Assembly (NCBI GenBank): GCA_964636325.1
Contig: CAZWRV010000032.1
Span: forward strand, 1 to 63,187
Source: CAZWRV01 sp964636325
GTDB lineage: Bacteria > Verrucomicrobiota > Lentisphaeria > Victivallales > GWF2-50-93
DNA length: 63,187 bases
Direction: 5' to 3'
The notes beneath the pieces were generated by a model that ran no database searches, was not told the origin of the DNA, and saw only the letters and a list, made by a program, of their open reading frames with translations. Positions 8,611 to 17,296 of the stretch are shown here, piece by piece. Within the stretch, counting starts at the first letter, position 1, and each line of letters starts with the position of its first letter. Both the position numbers and the translations under genes were made by a program.

Positions 8611-9516
8611 ATGAAACCCACTCTTCTAGTCCTCGCCGCCGGCATCGGCAGCCGCTATGGCGGCCTAAAGCAGATCGATCCGGTCGGCCCGTCCGGGGAA
8701 ATCATCATCGATTATTCCATATACGACGCCATTCAGGCCGGATTCGGCAAGATAGTCTTCGTCATCCGAAAGGACATCGAAGGCGACTTCAAGAGCATCG
8801 TGTCCTCCAAATACGAGGGGAAGATGAACGTTGAATACGCCTTCCAGGAGCTGAGCTACCTGCCCGAGGGGTTCAGCCTTCCTCCCGACCGAAAGAAGCC
8901 CTGGGGCACCGGCCACGCCATATTGACGGCGGAGAAGAACATTTCCGAGCCTTTCGCCGTCATCAACGCCGACGACTTCTATGGCAGAAGCGGCTACGAT
9001 CTGCTCTTTAAGCATTTGTCCGAAGCAAAGGACGGAGCGGCCGCCGACTACTCCATGGTGGGCTTCGTGCTGAAGAACACCGTGTCGGAGCACGGGTCTG
9101 TCGCGAGGGGCGTCTGCCGGGTCGGCGAAGACGGCAGCCTCGCCGACGTTGTCGAACGGACCAAGATCGAATGCGTCGAGGGCAGCATACGCTTCTTCGA
9201 CGACAACGGTCAGCCGCAGCCGCTTTCCGGCAACGAGATCGTATCCATGAACATGTGGGGGTTCACTCCTTCGATATTCGGCCATCTGAGGGCAGGCTTC
9301 ACCGAATTCCTCAAGGCCAACCTGAACAGCCAGAAAGCCGAATTCTTCATTCCGACCGTAGTCGCCGGCCTCGTCAAGGAAGGGAAGGCGAAGGTCAAGG
9401 TGCTGAAGAGCGCCGACAGCTGGTTCGGCATAACCTACCGCGAGGACAAGCCGATCGTAGTGGAAAGCATCCGTGATCTTGTGCGGCAGGGGAAATATCC
9501 GGCGAGGCTGTTTTAA
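8611..9516 (+). CDS. Sugar-1-phosphate nucleotidyltransferase
   Basis: 301 residues from ATG 8611. The N-terminus VLAAGIGSRYGGLKQ is the nucleotide-binding signature (LAAGxGxRxGxxK) of NTP-transferase enzymes that make NDP-sugars; INADDFYG near 120 supplies the metal-binding acidic residues. The next gene encodes a NahK-like kinase that would supply hexosamine-1-phosphate, so UDP-GlcNAc/GalNAc-type synthesis is the best guess. The ORF could start earlier (8560), but that extension is translated from the upstream inverted repeat. Confidence 0.85.
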   Translation: MKPTLLVLAAGIGSRYGGLKQIDPVGPSGEIIIDYSIYDAIQAGFGKIVFVIRKDIEGDFKSIVSSKYEGKMNVEYAFQELSYLPEGFSLPPDRKKPWGTGHAILTAEKNISEPFAVINADDFYGRSGYDLLFKHLSEAKDGAAADYSMVGFVLKNTVSEHGSVARGVCRVGEDGSLADVVERTKIECVEGSIRFFDDNGQPQPLSGNEIVSMNMWGFTPSIFGHLRAGFTEFLKANLNSQKAEFFIPTVVAGLVKEGKAKVKVLKSADSWFGITYREDKPIVVESIRDLVRQGKYPARLF

Positions 9517-9573
9517 ATTCAGATTTCCTGTCCCGTCCGAATTATTAATAAAGCCATAATCGGATTGACATTT

Positions 9574-9623
9574 GTAGCCACGGCTTTATGAGCCGTGGGC
9601 GCCTCATGCAATGAGGCGGCTAC
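9574..9623. repeat. Cloverleaf-like palindromic repeat (three-way junction)
   Basis: Outer stem GTAGCC (9574-9579) / GGCTAC (9618-9623). Inside it are two perfect hairpins: CCACGGCT-ttatg-AGCCGTGG (9578-9598) and CGCCTCAT-gca-ATGAGGCG (9600-9618). The arms slightly share bases with the outer stem. It lies between the nucleotidyltransferase and the anomeric kinase. REP/MITE-like; no coding capacity. Confidence 0.7.
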
Positions 9624-9657
9624 ATGCCAGGTTGTGTCAATTCTATTATAGGACTAT

Positions 9658-9688
9658 TGGTAATTGATAATTGATAATTGTTCATTGC
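9658..9688. repeat. Quasi-tandem repeat of the ATTGATAATTG type
   Basis: ATTGGTAATTGATAATTGATAATTGTTCATTG repeats an 8-bp word about three times, ending 14 bp before the kinase start codon. Same style as the phrase-like repeats at 2771, 17241 and 20441. Confidence 0.6.
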
Positions 9689-9701
9689 CTTAAGGTGCCT
9701 C

Positions 9702-10823
9702 ATGTCCAAGCAAAAGTTCAGCAAGGAAAGGCTCAGGGAAGTCTGCTCGAAGTTCAGGATCTACGGCGACTTCGCCGACGCAGTGCCCTACGGCTCCGGC
9801 CACATCAACGACACGTTCGCCGCGACCTATTCCCAGGGCGGAACCGAAATCCGCTACATCCTCCAGCGCATCAACCACAACATCTTCAAGAACCCACCCG
9901 CGCTGATGGACAACATCAGGCGCGTCACGGAGCACATCGGCAAAAAGACAGCGGGGGATCAGATGTCCAGCAGACGCAACCTGACTCTCATCCCCACAAG
10001 CGACGGCATGTCCTATCACAAGGACGCCGACGGCAACCACTGGCGCGTCTACATCTTCGTCGAGAAGGCCGACACCTTCAACATCATCGAGAATGCCGGC
10101 CAGGCCTTCGAGGCCGCAAAAGCCTTCGGCAAGTTCCAGAAGAACCTCGTCGACCTCGGCGGACCGCGCCTTTACGAGACCATCCCCGACTTCCACAACA
10201 CCGTCCAGCGCTTCAGGAACCTGGAGAAGGCCGTCGCCGAGGACAAGGTCAACCGCGTGAAGTCGGTGGCGAAGGAGATCGAGTTCGCCTTCGGCAGGAA
10301 GGAGATGGCGGAGAAGCTCCTGAAGTTGAACGCGCAAGGGCTTATACCCGAAAGGATTACGCACAACGACACCAAGCTCAACAACGTGCTCATAGACCAG
10401 AAGACCGGCGAGGGCGTCTGCGTAATCGACCTCGACACTGTGATGCCGGGGCTCGCGCTCTACGACTTCGGCGACCTCGTCAGGACAAGCACCAGTCCCG
10501 CCGCCGAGGACGAGAAGGATCTCTCCAAGGTCAAGATGCAGATGCACATGTTCGAGGCGCTGGTCAAAGGATATCTGAGCGATCCAGAGCCCTTCCTTGT
10601 CAAGGAGGAAACTGCGAACCTCGCATTCTGCGGGAAGCTCATAACCTTCGAGATCGGACTGCGCTTCCTAACCGACTTCCTCGACGGCGACGTCTACTTC
10701 AAGATCCACCGCGAAGGCCACAACCTCGACCGCTGCAGGACGCAGTTCAAGCTTGTCGAGTCCATCGAGGAGCAGGAGGACGCCATGAACAAGCTCGTCG
10801 AAAAGATCGCCGGGAGACAATAG
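9702..10823 (+). CDS. NahK-like N-acetylhexosamine 1-kinase (aminoglycoside phosphotransferase family)
   Basis: 373 residues. The phosphotransferase fold is shown by GSGHINDTF near 27-35 (nucleotide loop), RITHNDTKLNNVL near 216-228 (catalytic loop with Asp) and VIDLDTVMPG near 240 (metal-binding Asp). This arrangement and LQRINHNIFK are typical of NahK-like proteins, which phosphorylate GlcNAc/GalNAc at the anomeric carbon in the lacto-N-biose/galacto-N-biose pathway. The preceding nucleotidyltransferase would use the product. The ATG at 9702 is chosen; the upstream eight codons lie in repeat DNA. Confidence 0.8.
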   Translation: MSKQKFSKERLREVCSKFRIYGDFADAVPYGSGHINDTFAATYSQGGTEIRYILQRINHNIFKNPPALMDNIRRVTEHIGKKTAGDQMSSRRNLTLIPTSDGMSYHKDADGNHWRVYIFVEKADTFNIIENAGQAFEAAKAFGKFQKNLVDLGGPRLYETIPDFHNTVQRFRNLEKAVAEDKVNRVKSVAKEIEFAFGRKEMAEKLLKLNAQGLIPERITHNDTKLNNVLIDQKTGEGVCVIDLDTVMPGLALYDFGDLVRTSTSPAAEDEKDLSKVKMQMHMFEALVKGYLSDPEPFLVKEETANLAFCGKLITFEIGLRFLTDFLDGDVYFKIHREGHNLDRCRTQFKLVESIEEQEDAMNKLVEKIAGRQ

Positions 10824-10884
10824 AGCCGGGCGGAGCTTGCGGAAAATGAATTGCTTTTTAAATCCCGCGGCTGCGGGATGGAGG

Positions 10885-10906
10885 GGTGAGCTGCGCTCAA
10901 CCGCGG
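10885..10906. repeat. GGTGAGC/GCTCAACCGCGG palindrome, second copy
   Basis: GGTGAGCTGCGCTCAACC has GAGC-TGC-GCTC at its core and continues into CGCGG exactly as the copy at 18-40 does. Intergenic. Confidence 0.5.
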
Positions 10907-11054
10907 TCGGATAGAATTCGACCCTCGAAATGCGACATCCGCCGATTTGTTCGATTCACTTTTCTTCATCTGACTTGGAACCGCCGGACAGTCCGAGCAG
11001 GTGAGTGCAGCCGCTGCGCGCGTCCTACATGTCCTCGCGCGCATGCCCCGGGGA

Positions 11055-11095
11055 GTATGAATTCAGCAAAAGGGCGTAGTTTGCTGAATTCATAC
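11055..11095. repeat. Perfect 16-bp inverted repeat with 9-nt loop
   Basis: GTATGAATTCAGCAAA (11055-11070) pairs perfectly with TTTGCTGAATTCATAC (11080-11095). No T-run follows on either strand, so it is not a canonical intrinsic terminator. It could be a bidirectional Rho-independent-like stop, a protein-binding site or a small mobile palindrome between the convergent NahK-like and kamA genes. Confidence 0.7.
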
Positions 11096-11179
11096 AGTTA
11101 ATCCGAACAATTTACATGCGGACTATCAATTACTCGTATTAATCTGTTTGTCAAGCATAGATTTTCCGCCTTGCCTTGC

Positions 11180-12349
11180 TCACCGTGCGTTCACTACGTC
11201 CGCGGGCTTCGCCGCGATGCTGTTCCCCTGCTGCTGGGGGCGCTTGTTCGCGAGCGAAGTCTGGATACTGGTGATCCTTCTGATGCCGACTTCGGGCGGC
11301 ATCTCCTCGGCCTGGACGTAGGTGTATTGGTTGCCCTTGTAGTTGCTGAGCCGGACCTCGCGGTTCGTCGCCTCGACGACGTAGTCTGGGAGGATGGGTA
11401 TCTTGCCGCCGCCGCCGGGGGCGTCGATGACGTAGTGGGGGACGGCGAGGCCGGAGGTCCAGCCCCGTAGCGCCTTGACGACTTCGAGGCCCTTTTCGAC
11501 GCTGGTCCTGAAGTGCTCGGTTCCGAAAACCATGTCGGCCTGGTAGATGTAGTACGGCCTGACGCGCGCCTTGAGTAGGCACTGCATGAGCCTGCGCATC
11601 GTTTCGGGGTTGTCGTTGACGCCCTTCAGGAGGACGCATTGGTTCCCGAGCGGGATGCCCGCGTTCGAGAGCCTGTTCAGCGCCTTCACCGCAAGCGGAG
11701 TCAGTTCGTCGGGATGGTTGAAGTGGACGTTCATGTAGAGAGGATGGTATTTCCTGAGCATCCTTGCGAGCTTCGCGGTAATGCGGTGCGGCAGGAAGCA
11801 TGGGACGCGCGAGCCGATGCGTATGATTTCCAGGTGCTTTATGGCGCGTAGCTTCCTCAATATGTATTCGATGCGTTCGTCCGGGAGGAGGAGCGGATCG
11901 CCGCCGGACAGGATGACGTCTCGGATTTCAGGGTGCGCCTTGATGTAGGCGAGCCCCTCGTCGACGTATTTCCTGCTGATCTTGTCCGCGTCGCCGACCT
12001 TCCTCTTCCTCGTGCAGAAGCGGCAGTAGGAGGCGCAGGCGTGCGAGACCAGGAAGAGGCACCTGTCCGGATAGCGGTGCACGATGTTGTTCACGGGGGA
12101 GTCCTTGTCCTCGGCCAGCGGATCGCAGAAGAGCGTCCTTCCGGCGCAAAGCTCCTTGGGATCGGGGACGACCTGCCTGTAGATGGGGTCGCCCTTTTCC
12201 TTGATCAGAGAGAAGTAGTACGGCGTGATCCTTATCGGGAAGACCTTGGCGGTCTCCTCGATTTCGTCGGCGGGGATTCCGAATCTGCTTGAAAGCCTTT
12301 TCGGGCACGTGATGCTGTTCTTAAGCTGACTTCGCCATTCTTCTTCCAT
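11180..12349 (-). CDS. kamA: Lysine 2,3-aminomutase (radical SAM, PLP)
   Basis: 389 residues. The radical-SAM cluster is Cys105-x3-Cys109-x2-Cys112. Relative to the well-studied Clostridium subterminale enzyme the offset is 21 throughout: PLP lysine Lys316 (K337), and Asp272 and Asp309 (D293, D330), which bind the substrate epsilon-amino group. Glutamate 2,3-aminomutases have other residues there, so lysine is the predicted substrate, giving beta-lysine. It starts at ATG 12349 with a strong AAGGAGGTG. No adjacent acetyltransferase (ablB) is seen, so osmolyte production versus lysine catabolism is open. The tail after 350 is poorly conserved. Confidence 0.93.
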   Translation of the reverse strand: MEEEWRSQLKNSITCPKRLSSRFGIPADEIEETAKVFPIRITPYYFSLIKEKGDPIYRQVVPDPKELCAGRTLFCDPLAEDKDSPVNNIVHRYPDRCLFLVSHACASYCRFCTRKRKVGDADKISRKYVDEGLAYIKAHPEIRDVILSGGDPLLLPDERIEYILRKLRAIKHLEIIRIGSRVPCFLPHRITAKLARMLRKYHPLYMNVHFNHPDELTPLAVKALNRLSNAGIPLGNQCVLLKGVNDNPETMRRLMQCLLKARVRPYYIYQADMVFGTEHFRTSVEKGLEVVKALRGWTSGLAVPHYVIDAPGGGGKIPILPDYVVEATNREVRLSNYKGNQYTYVQAEEMPPEVGIRRITSIQTSLANKRPQQQGNSIAAKPADVVNAR

Positions 12350-12549
12350 GACAGAAAAAACACCTCCTTATAAAATATTTGGTTTGCTATTGAGATATCT
12401 ATCGGTGAAAATGCGGGGGAAGCTTGGATGTTGGCAGGCGGCGCCTGCTCCATCCAGGGATGCGGGGATGCCGTGCGTATCATGGGAGGTTGATGGACGG
12501 AACAAAGGAGGCGGAGGGTTCGATAATCTCTCAGCGCCGGGTATGGCGG

Positions 12550-12639
12550 CTAGCGCCGGGTGTTCATGGGAATGGGGGCCGGAGTCGGCTTCGACAGGCG
12601 GAGGTTCGTCCTCGGAGTCCGAGAACTCCGTGAGGACAT
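12550..12639 (-). CDS. Possible 29-residue Arg-rich leader ORF upstream of kamA
   Basis: Reads MSSRSSRTPRTNLRLSKPTP and then APIPMNTRR; six arginines and one lysine in 29 residues. It has a better ribosome-binding site (AAAAAAGGAG, seven bases from ATG) than many real genes here, which is the only reason to list it. It ends 200 bp before kamA on the same strand. It may be a leader peptide, a small basic protein, or chance. Confidence 0.22.
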   Translation of the reverse strand: MSSRSSRTPRTNLRLSKPTPAPIPMNTRR

Positions 12640-12840
12640 GACTGTGCTCCTTTTTTAAGCCTTCCATCTAAAAAGAATTCGCCCCTTATAATAGTTTGCG
12701 CACATTGCGCCTCATTTCATACCCATTAAAGATAAGACGTGTTCAACCAGTTTAAAATGAAAATCCGAAAATAATTAGAAAATTTTTCTGGTCTCATGCT
12801 CTCAATTTTACTTCCGCCGCATTTTTTCATTAAAGGTATG

Positions 12841-12861
12841 GGTGACTCCTGCTCAACCGCG
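12841..12861. repeat. GGTGA...GCTCAACCGCG repeat, third copy
   Basis: GGTGACTCCTGCTCAACCGCG matches the 3' half of the copies at 18-40 and 10885-10906; the stem is degenerate here. Confidence 0.4.
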
Positions 12862-12901
12862 TTTTGAAATTGCCCGGAGGTGTTCTGACGCGGGCGTTGC
12901 T

Positions 12902-12949
12902 GCGACATTGTGTCGCTGGGTGTGCCATTAGAGGGACACAACTGGGACA
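12902..12949. promoter_or_regulatory. Putative enhancer-type sites upstream of the dnaK promoter
   Basis: A perfect palindrome GCGACA-ttg-TGTCGC (12902-12916) is followed by two direct GGGACA boxes at 12933 and 12944, one helical turn apart. All share a GACA core. They lie about 105-150 bp upstream of the predicted sigma-54 start site, the usual distance for a bacterial enhancer-binding activator. Binding by such a protein is inference. Confidence 0.4.
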
Positions 12950-13026
12950 TGACGGAATTCTCCATGCAGCTGCACGAATATTATATCACTCTTATAATAA
13001 ACGAGTTGCGATGTTGGCGCTGTTTC

Positions 13027-13042
13027 TGGCACGGCTATTGCA
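13027..13042 (+). promoter_or_regulatory. Sigma-54 (RpoN) promoter for dnaK
   Basis: TGGCACG-gcta-TTGCA matches the -24/-12 consensus TGGCACG-N4-TTGCW at every specified base, with the preceding pyrimidine also present. The GG (13028-13029) and GC (13040-13041) dinucleotides have the required 10-bp spacing. Predicted transcription start near 13053, giving a ~39-nt leader before the dnaK ATG. No CIRCE element is present nearby. Confidence 0.75.
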
Positions 13043-13091
13043 TATAAGCAAAGCAAAAATCATATTTCTAGACTAGACTGGAGAGCATAAC

Positions 13092-15050
13092 ATGGGAAAG
13101 ATTATTGGAATAGATCTTGGTACGACGAACAGCTGCATGGCTGTCATGGAGCACGGCGAGGCCGTGGTGATACCGAATGCCGAAGGCATGAGGACCACTC
13201 CGTCCATAGTGGCCTTCACGAAGTCCGGCGAAAGGCTTGTCGGGCAGACCGCCAAGCGGCAGGCCGTGACCAATCCGAAGAACACTGTATATTCGATCAA
13301 GCGCTTCATGGGGCGCAAATACAGCGAGGTCAAGGATGAGATCAAGCTCGTCCCCTACGAGGTGGTTGAGGCGAAGAACGGCGACGCGCACGTGAAGATC
13401 GAGGGCAAGACGTATTCGCCGCCGGAAATTTCGGCGATGATTCTCCAGAAGATGAAGGCTGACGCCGAAGCGTACTTGGGCGAGAAGATTACTGAGGCGG
13501 TGATAACCGTCCCGGCATACTTCAACGACTCCCAGCGGCAGGCCACCAAGGACGCCGGCAGGATCGCCGGTTTCGACGTCAAGAGGATAATCAACGAGCC
13601 GACGGCCGCGTCGCTCGCATACGGCCTCGACAAGAAGAAGGACGAGACCGTCGCGGTATACGACCTTGGCGGAGGCACCTTCGACATATCCATACTTGAT
13701 CTCGGAGACGGAGTCTTCGAGGTCAAGGCGACCAACGGAGACACGCATCTCGGCGGAGACGACTTCGACCGGGCAATCATAGAATGGCTGGTTGCCGAGT
13801 TCAAGAAGGACAACGGCATAGACCTTCAGAAGGACATCCAGGCGCTCCAGAGGCTCAAGGAGGCCGCGGAGAAGGCCAAGTGCGAGCTCTCCTCTAGCAT
13901 GAGCACCGAGATAAACCTGCCGTTTATAACGGCGGACGCCAACGGCCCGAAGCACCTGACGCAGACGCTGTCCCGCGCCAAGCTCGAGCAGCTCTGCGAC
14001 GCGCTCATCGAGAGGAGCGTCAAGCCGGTTCAGGCCTGCCTAAAGGACGCCGGAATCGGCACTGACAAGGTCCACGAGGTCATACTTGTCGGCGGAATGA
14101 CCAGGATGCCGAAGGTCCAGGACACCGCGAAGAGGCTCTTCAGCCGCGAGCCGCACAAGGGCGTGAACCCCGACGAGGTCGTTGCGGTCGGCGCCGCCAT
14201 TCAGGGAGGAGTCCTCACGGGCCATGTCGAGGACATAGTGCTCCTGGACGTCACGCCGCTTTCGCTGGGCATCGAGACTCTCGGCGGAGTCTCCACGCGC
14301 CTAATCGAGAGGAACACCACCATCCCGACCAGGAAGAGCGAGATATTCAGCACCGCCAGCGACAGCCAGCCCTCCGTAGACATACACGTCCTCCAGGGGG
14401 AGCGCCAGATGGCGAAGGACAACAAGAGCATCGGACGCTTCAGGCTCGAAGGCATTCCGCCCGCTCCGCGCGGCGTCCCCCAGATCGAGGTAACTTTCGA
14501 CATAGACGCCAACGGAATCCTCAACGTCACGGCCAAGGATCTCGGCACCGGCAAGCAGCAGAAGATAACCATCACCGCGAGCTCCGGCCTCAGCGAGGAG
14601 GAGATTAGGAAGATGGTCAAGGACGCCGAGTCCCACGCCGCCCAGGACAAGGCCGAGAAGGAGAAGGTCGAGATCCGCAACAAGGCGGACATGATGATAT
14701 ACCAGACCGAGAAGCAGCTCTCCGAGCTCGGGGCCAAGCTCCCCGAGAACGTCAGGAAGCCGGTCGAGGACGGCATCGCCGAGCTCAAGAAGGCCAGGGA
14801 GAAGGACGACACCGAGGAGATGCGCTCCGTCATGAAGAGGATCGAGGAGCATCTCATGAAGTTCGGCGAGGAGATCTACCGCAACGCTGGCGCCGGCCAC
14901 CAGCAGCAGCCCCCGCCCCAGGGCGGCCAGGGCCAGGACGCCGGACAGCAGGAGGAACCGCGGGAGGAGCAGCCCAAGGGCAAGAAGAAGGGCTCCTCCG
15001 GCGGGGAGAAAGTCGTCGACGCCGAAGTCGTGGACGAGGACGAGAAGTAA
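13092..15050 (+). CDS. dnaK: Chaperone protein DnaK (Hsp70)
   Basis: 652 residues. ATPase domain starts with IGIDLGTTNSCMAV; further hallmarks are YFNDSQRQATKDAG, VYDLGGGTFDISIL near 195 and ILVGGMTRMP near 335. The substrate-binding domain includes GVLTGHVEDIVLLDVTPLSLGIE. The C-terminal tail is Gln/Gly-rich and ends VVDAEVVDEDEK, as in bacterial DnaK. GGAG is eight bases before the ATG. It assists folding and heat-shock recovery with DnaJ and GrpE, neither of which is in this window. It heads a chaperone cluster with groES-groEL 107 bp downstream, under a sigma-54-type promoter. Confidence 0.98.
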   Translation: MGKIIGIDLGTTNSCMAVMEHGEAVVIPNAEGMRTTPSIVAFTKSGERLVGQTAKRQAVTNPKNTVYSIKRFMGRKYSEVKDEIKLVPYEVVEAKNGDAHVKIEGKTYSPPEISAMILQKMKADAEAYLGEKITEAVITVPAYFNDSQRQATKDAGRIAGFDVKRIINEPTAASLAYGLDKKKDETVAVYDLGGGTFDISILDLGDGVFEVKATNGDTHLGGDDFDRAIIEWLVAEFKKDNGIDLQKDIQALQRLKEAAEKAKCELSSSMSTEINLPFITADANGPKHLTQTLSRAKLEQLCDALIERSVKPVQACLKDAGIGTDKVHEVILVGGMTRMPKVQDTAKRLFSREPHKGVNPDEVVAVGAAIQGGVLTGHVEDIVLLDVTPLSLGIETLGGVSTRLIERNTTIPTRKSEIFSTASDSQPSVDIHVLQGERQMAKDNKSIGRFRLEGIPPAPRGVPQIEVTFDIDANGILNVTAKDLGTGKQQKITITASSGLSEEEIRKMVKDAESHAAQDKAEKEKVEIRNKADMMIYQTEKQLSELGAKLPENVRKPVEDGIAELKKAREKDDTEEMRSVMKRIEEHLMKFGEEIYRNAGAGHQQQPPPQGGQGQDAGQQEEPREEQPKGKKKGSSGGEKVVDAEVVDEDEK

Positions 15051-15063
15051 ATGGCCGCAAGAG

Positions 15064-15082
15064 TCCGGGCCATGCCCCCGGA
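15064..15082 (+). other. Hairpin between dnaK and groES
   Basis: TCCGGG (15064-15069) / CCCGGA (15077-15082) with a 7-nt loop. No T-run follows, so it is more likely an RNA-processing or stability element, or a weak attenuator, than a terminator. No separate groES promoter was identified with confidence. Confidence 0.4.
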
Positions 15083-15157
15083 TCTCCCCCCGCTCAAGAT
15101 TAGAGACTGCCAAGTCTTTAACGCAATAAACCTTTTAAAACCAAGGAGGTAGAAGAA

Positions 15158-15466
15158 ATGAGCAAACCGAAAATCAGGCCGCTCGGAGACCGCGTCCTCG
15201 TGGAACCGGTCGAGGAGAAGGAACAGGTGAAGGGCGGGATCGTCATCCCTGATTCCGCAAAGGAGAAGCCGCAGGAGGCGAAGGTCATCGCCCTGGGAAC
15301 AGGCAAGGTCACGGACGACGGCAAGGTCATTCCGATCAAGGACGTCGAAGTCGGCGACGTCGTCCTCACCAGCAAGTACGGCGGAACCGAGGTCAAGTAC
15401 GACGACAAGGAGTTCAAGATCCTGAGCATCAGCGACATCCTCGCCGTCATCGAGAAGTCCAAGTAA
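15158..15466 (+). CDS. groES: Co-chaperonin GroES
   Basis: 102 residues, standard for GroES. It opens IRPLGDRVLVEP, contains the mobile loop EKEQVKGGIVIPDSAKEK (20-37) and the roof motif near 55, and ends DILAVIE. AAGGAGG precedes the ATG by nine bases. It caps the GroEL cylinder. 24 bp from groEL, clearly co-transcribed. Confidence 0.97.
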   Translation: MSKPKIRPLGDRVLVEPVEEKEQVKGGIVIPDSAKEKPQEAKVIALGTGKVTDDGKVIPIKDVEVGDVVLTSKYGGTEVKYDDKEFKILSISDILAVIEKSK

Positions 15467-15490
15467 CCATAAAGCAAGGAGAAATAGAAA

Positions 15491-17137
<1,647 letters not shown>

Positions 17138-17138
17138 C

Positions 17139-17169
17139 CTGAATTATTCACGGGATGTGAATAATTCAG
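17139..17169. repeat. CTGAATTATTCAC palindrome, copy 1
   Basis: CTGAATTATTCAC (17139-17151), loop gggat, GTGAATAATTCAG (17157-17169): perfect 13-bp arms, starting two bases after the groEL stop codon. A second palindrome with the same core (CTGGATTATTCACAAAC) lies at 30924-30976. Confidence 0.75.
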
Positions 17170-17189
17170 ACCAAGTGCCTGAAGAAATC

Positions 17190-17220
17190 GGCGCGCGGTT
17201 TTCCCGCGCGCCTTTTTTTT
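17190..17220 (+). terminator. Intrinsic terminator of the groESL transcript
   Basis: Stem GGCGCGCGG (17190-17198) with CCGCGCGCC (17204-17212), loop ttttc, followed directly by eight T residues. A classical strong Rho-independent terminator. Confidence 0.95.
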
Positions 17221-17240
17221 CAGATTTGACGCCTGCTAAT

Positions 17241-17263
17241 ACCCGACACCGACACCTGAAACC
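17241..17263. repeat. ACCCGACACCGACACCTGAAACC phrase repeat
   Basis: The reverse complement of a closely related phrase is at 33721-33743 (GGGTGTCGGGTGTCAGGTTTCAG). Both are intergenic. Confidence 0.5.
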
Positions 17264-17296
17264 AAATTTCAAATCACTATATGCAAGGAGCCGGAA

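Larger units (their letters stand above)
10824..11179. other. Gene-free gap between convergent genes, with hairpins
   Basis: No supported gene. It contains the stem ATCCCGC-ggct-GCGGGAT (10862-10879), a copy of the GGTGAGC/GCTCAACCGCGG repeat (10885-10906) and the long inverted repeat at 11055-11095. Being between convergent transcripts, it probably carries termination signals, but no stem followed by a clear T-run was found on either strand. Confidence 0.6.
12350..13026. other. Long gene-free region upstream of kamA and dnaK
   Basis: Divergent regulatory space. 12410-12640 is an unusually GC-rich block with hairpins GCAGGC-ggc-GCCTGC (12434-12448) and GTCCTCGGAGT...ACTCCGTGAGGAC (12609-12638). 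12670-12850 is AT-rich. No protein-like ORF is convincing; the frames of about 100 codons here have unlikely composition (Pro/Ser/Gly-rich) and no similarity I recognise. One short ORF and the putative dnaK control elements are listed separately. Confidence 0.5.

Noticed and set aside
12410..12655. tmRNA, RNase P RNA or SRP RNA in the GC-rich block
   Set aside because: The phrase GGCTTCGACAGG recalls a tmRNA start, but no tag-peptide frame, tRNA-like end or other conserved core of these RNAs is present.
12368..12667. 99-codon minus-strand frame upstream of kamA
   Set aside because: Pro/Ser/His-rich composition, overlaps hairpins and a better-started short ORF; no similarity recognised.
13027..13091. 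CIRCE element (HrcA operator) before dnaK or groES
   Set aside because: No TTAGCACTC-N9-GAGTGCTAA-like sequence in either upstream region.
14301..15113. 270-codon open frame antisense to the dnaK 3' end
   Set aside because: Leu/Gly/Val-rich antisense translation of the DnaK substrate-binding domain.
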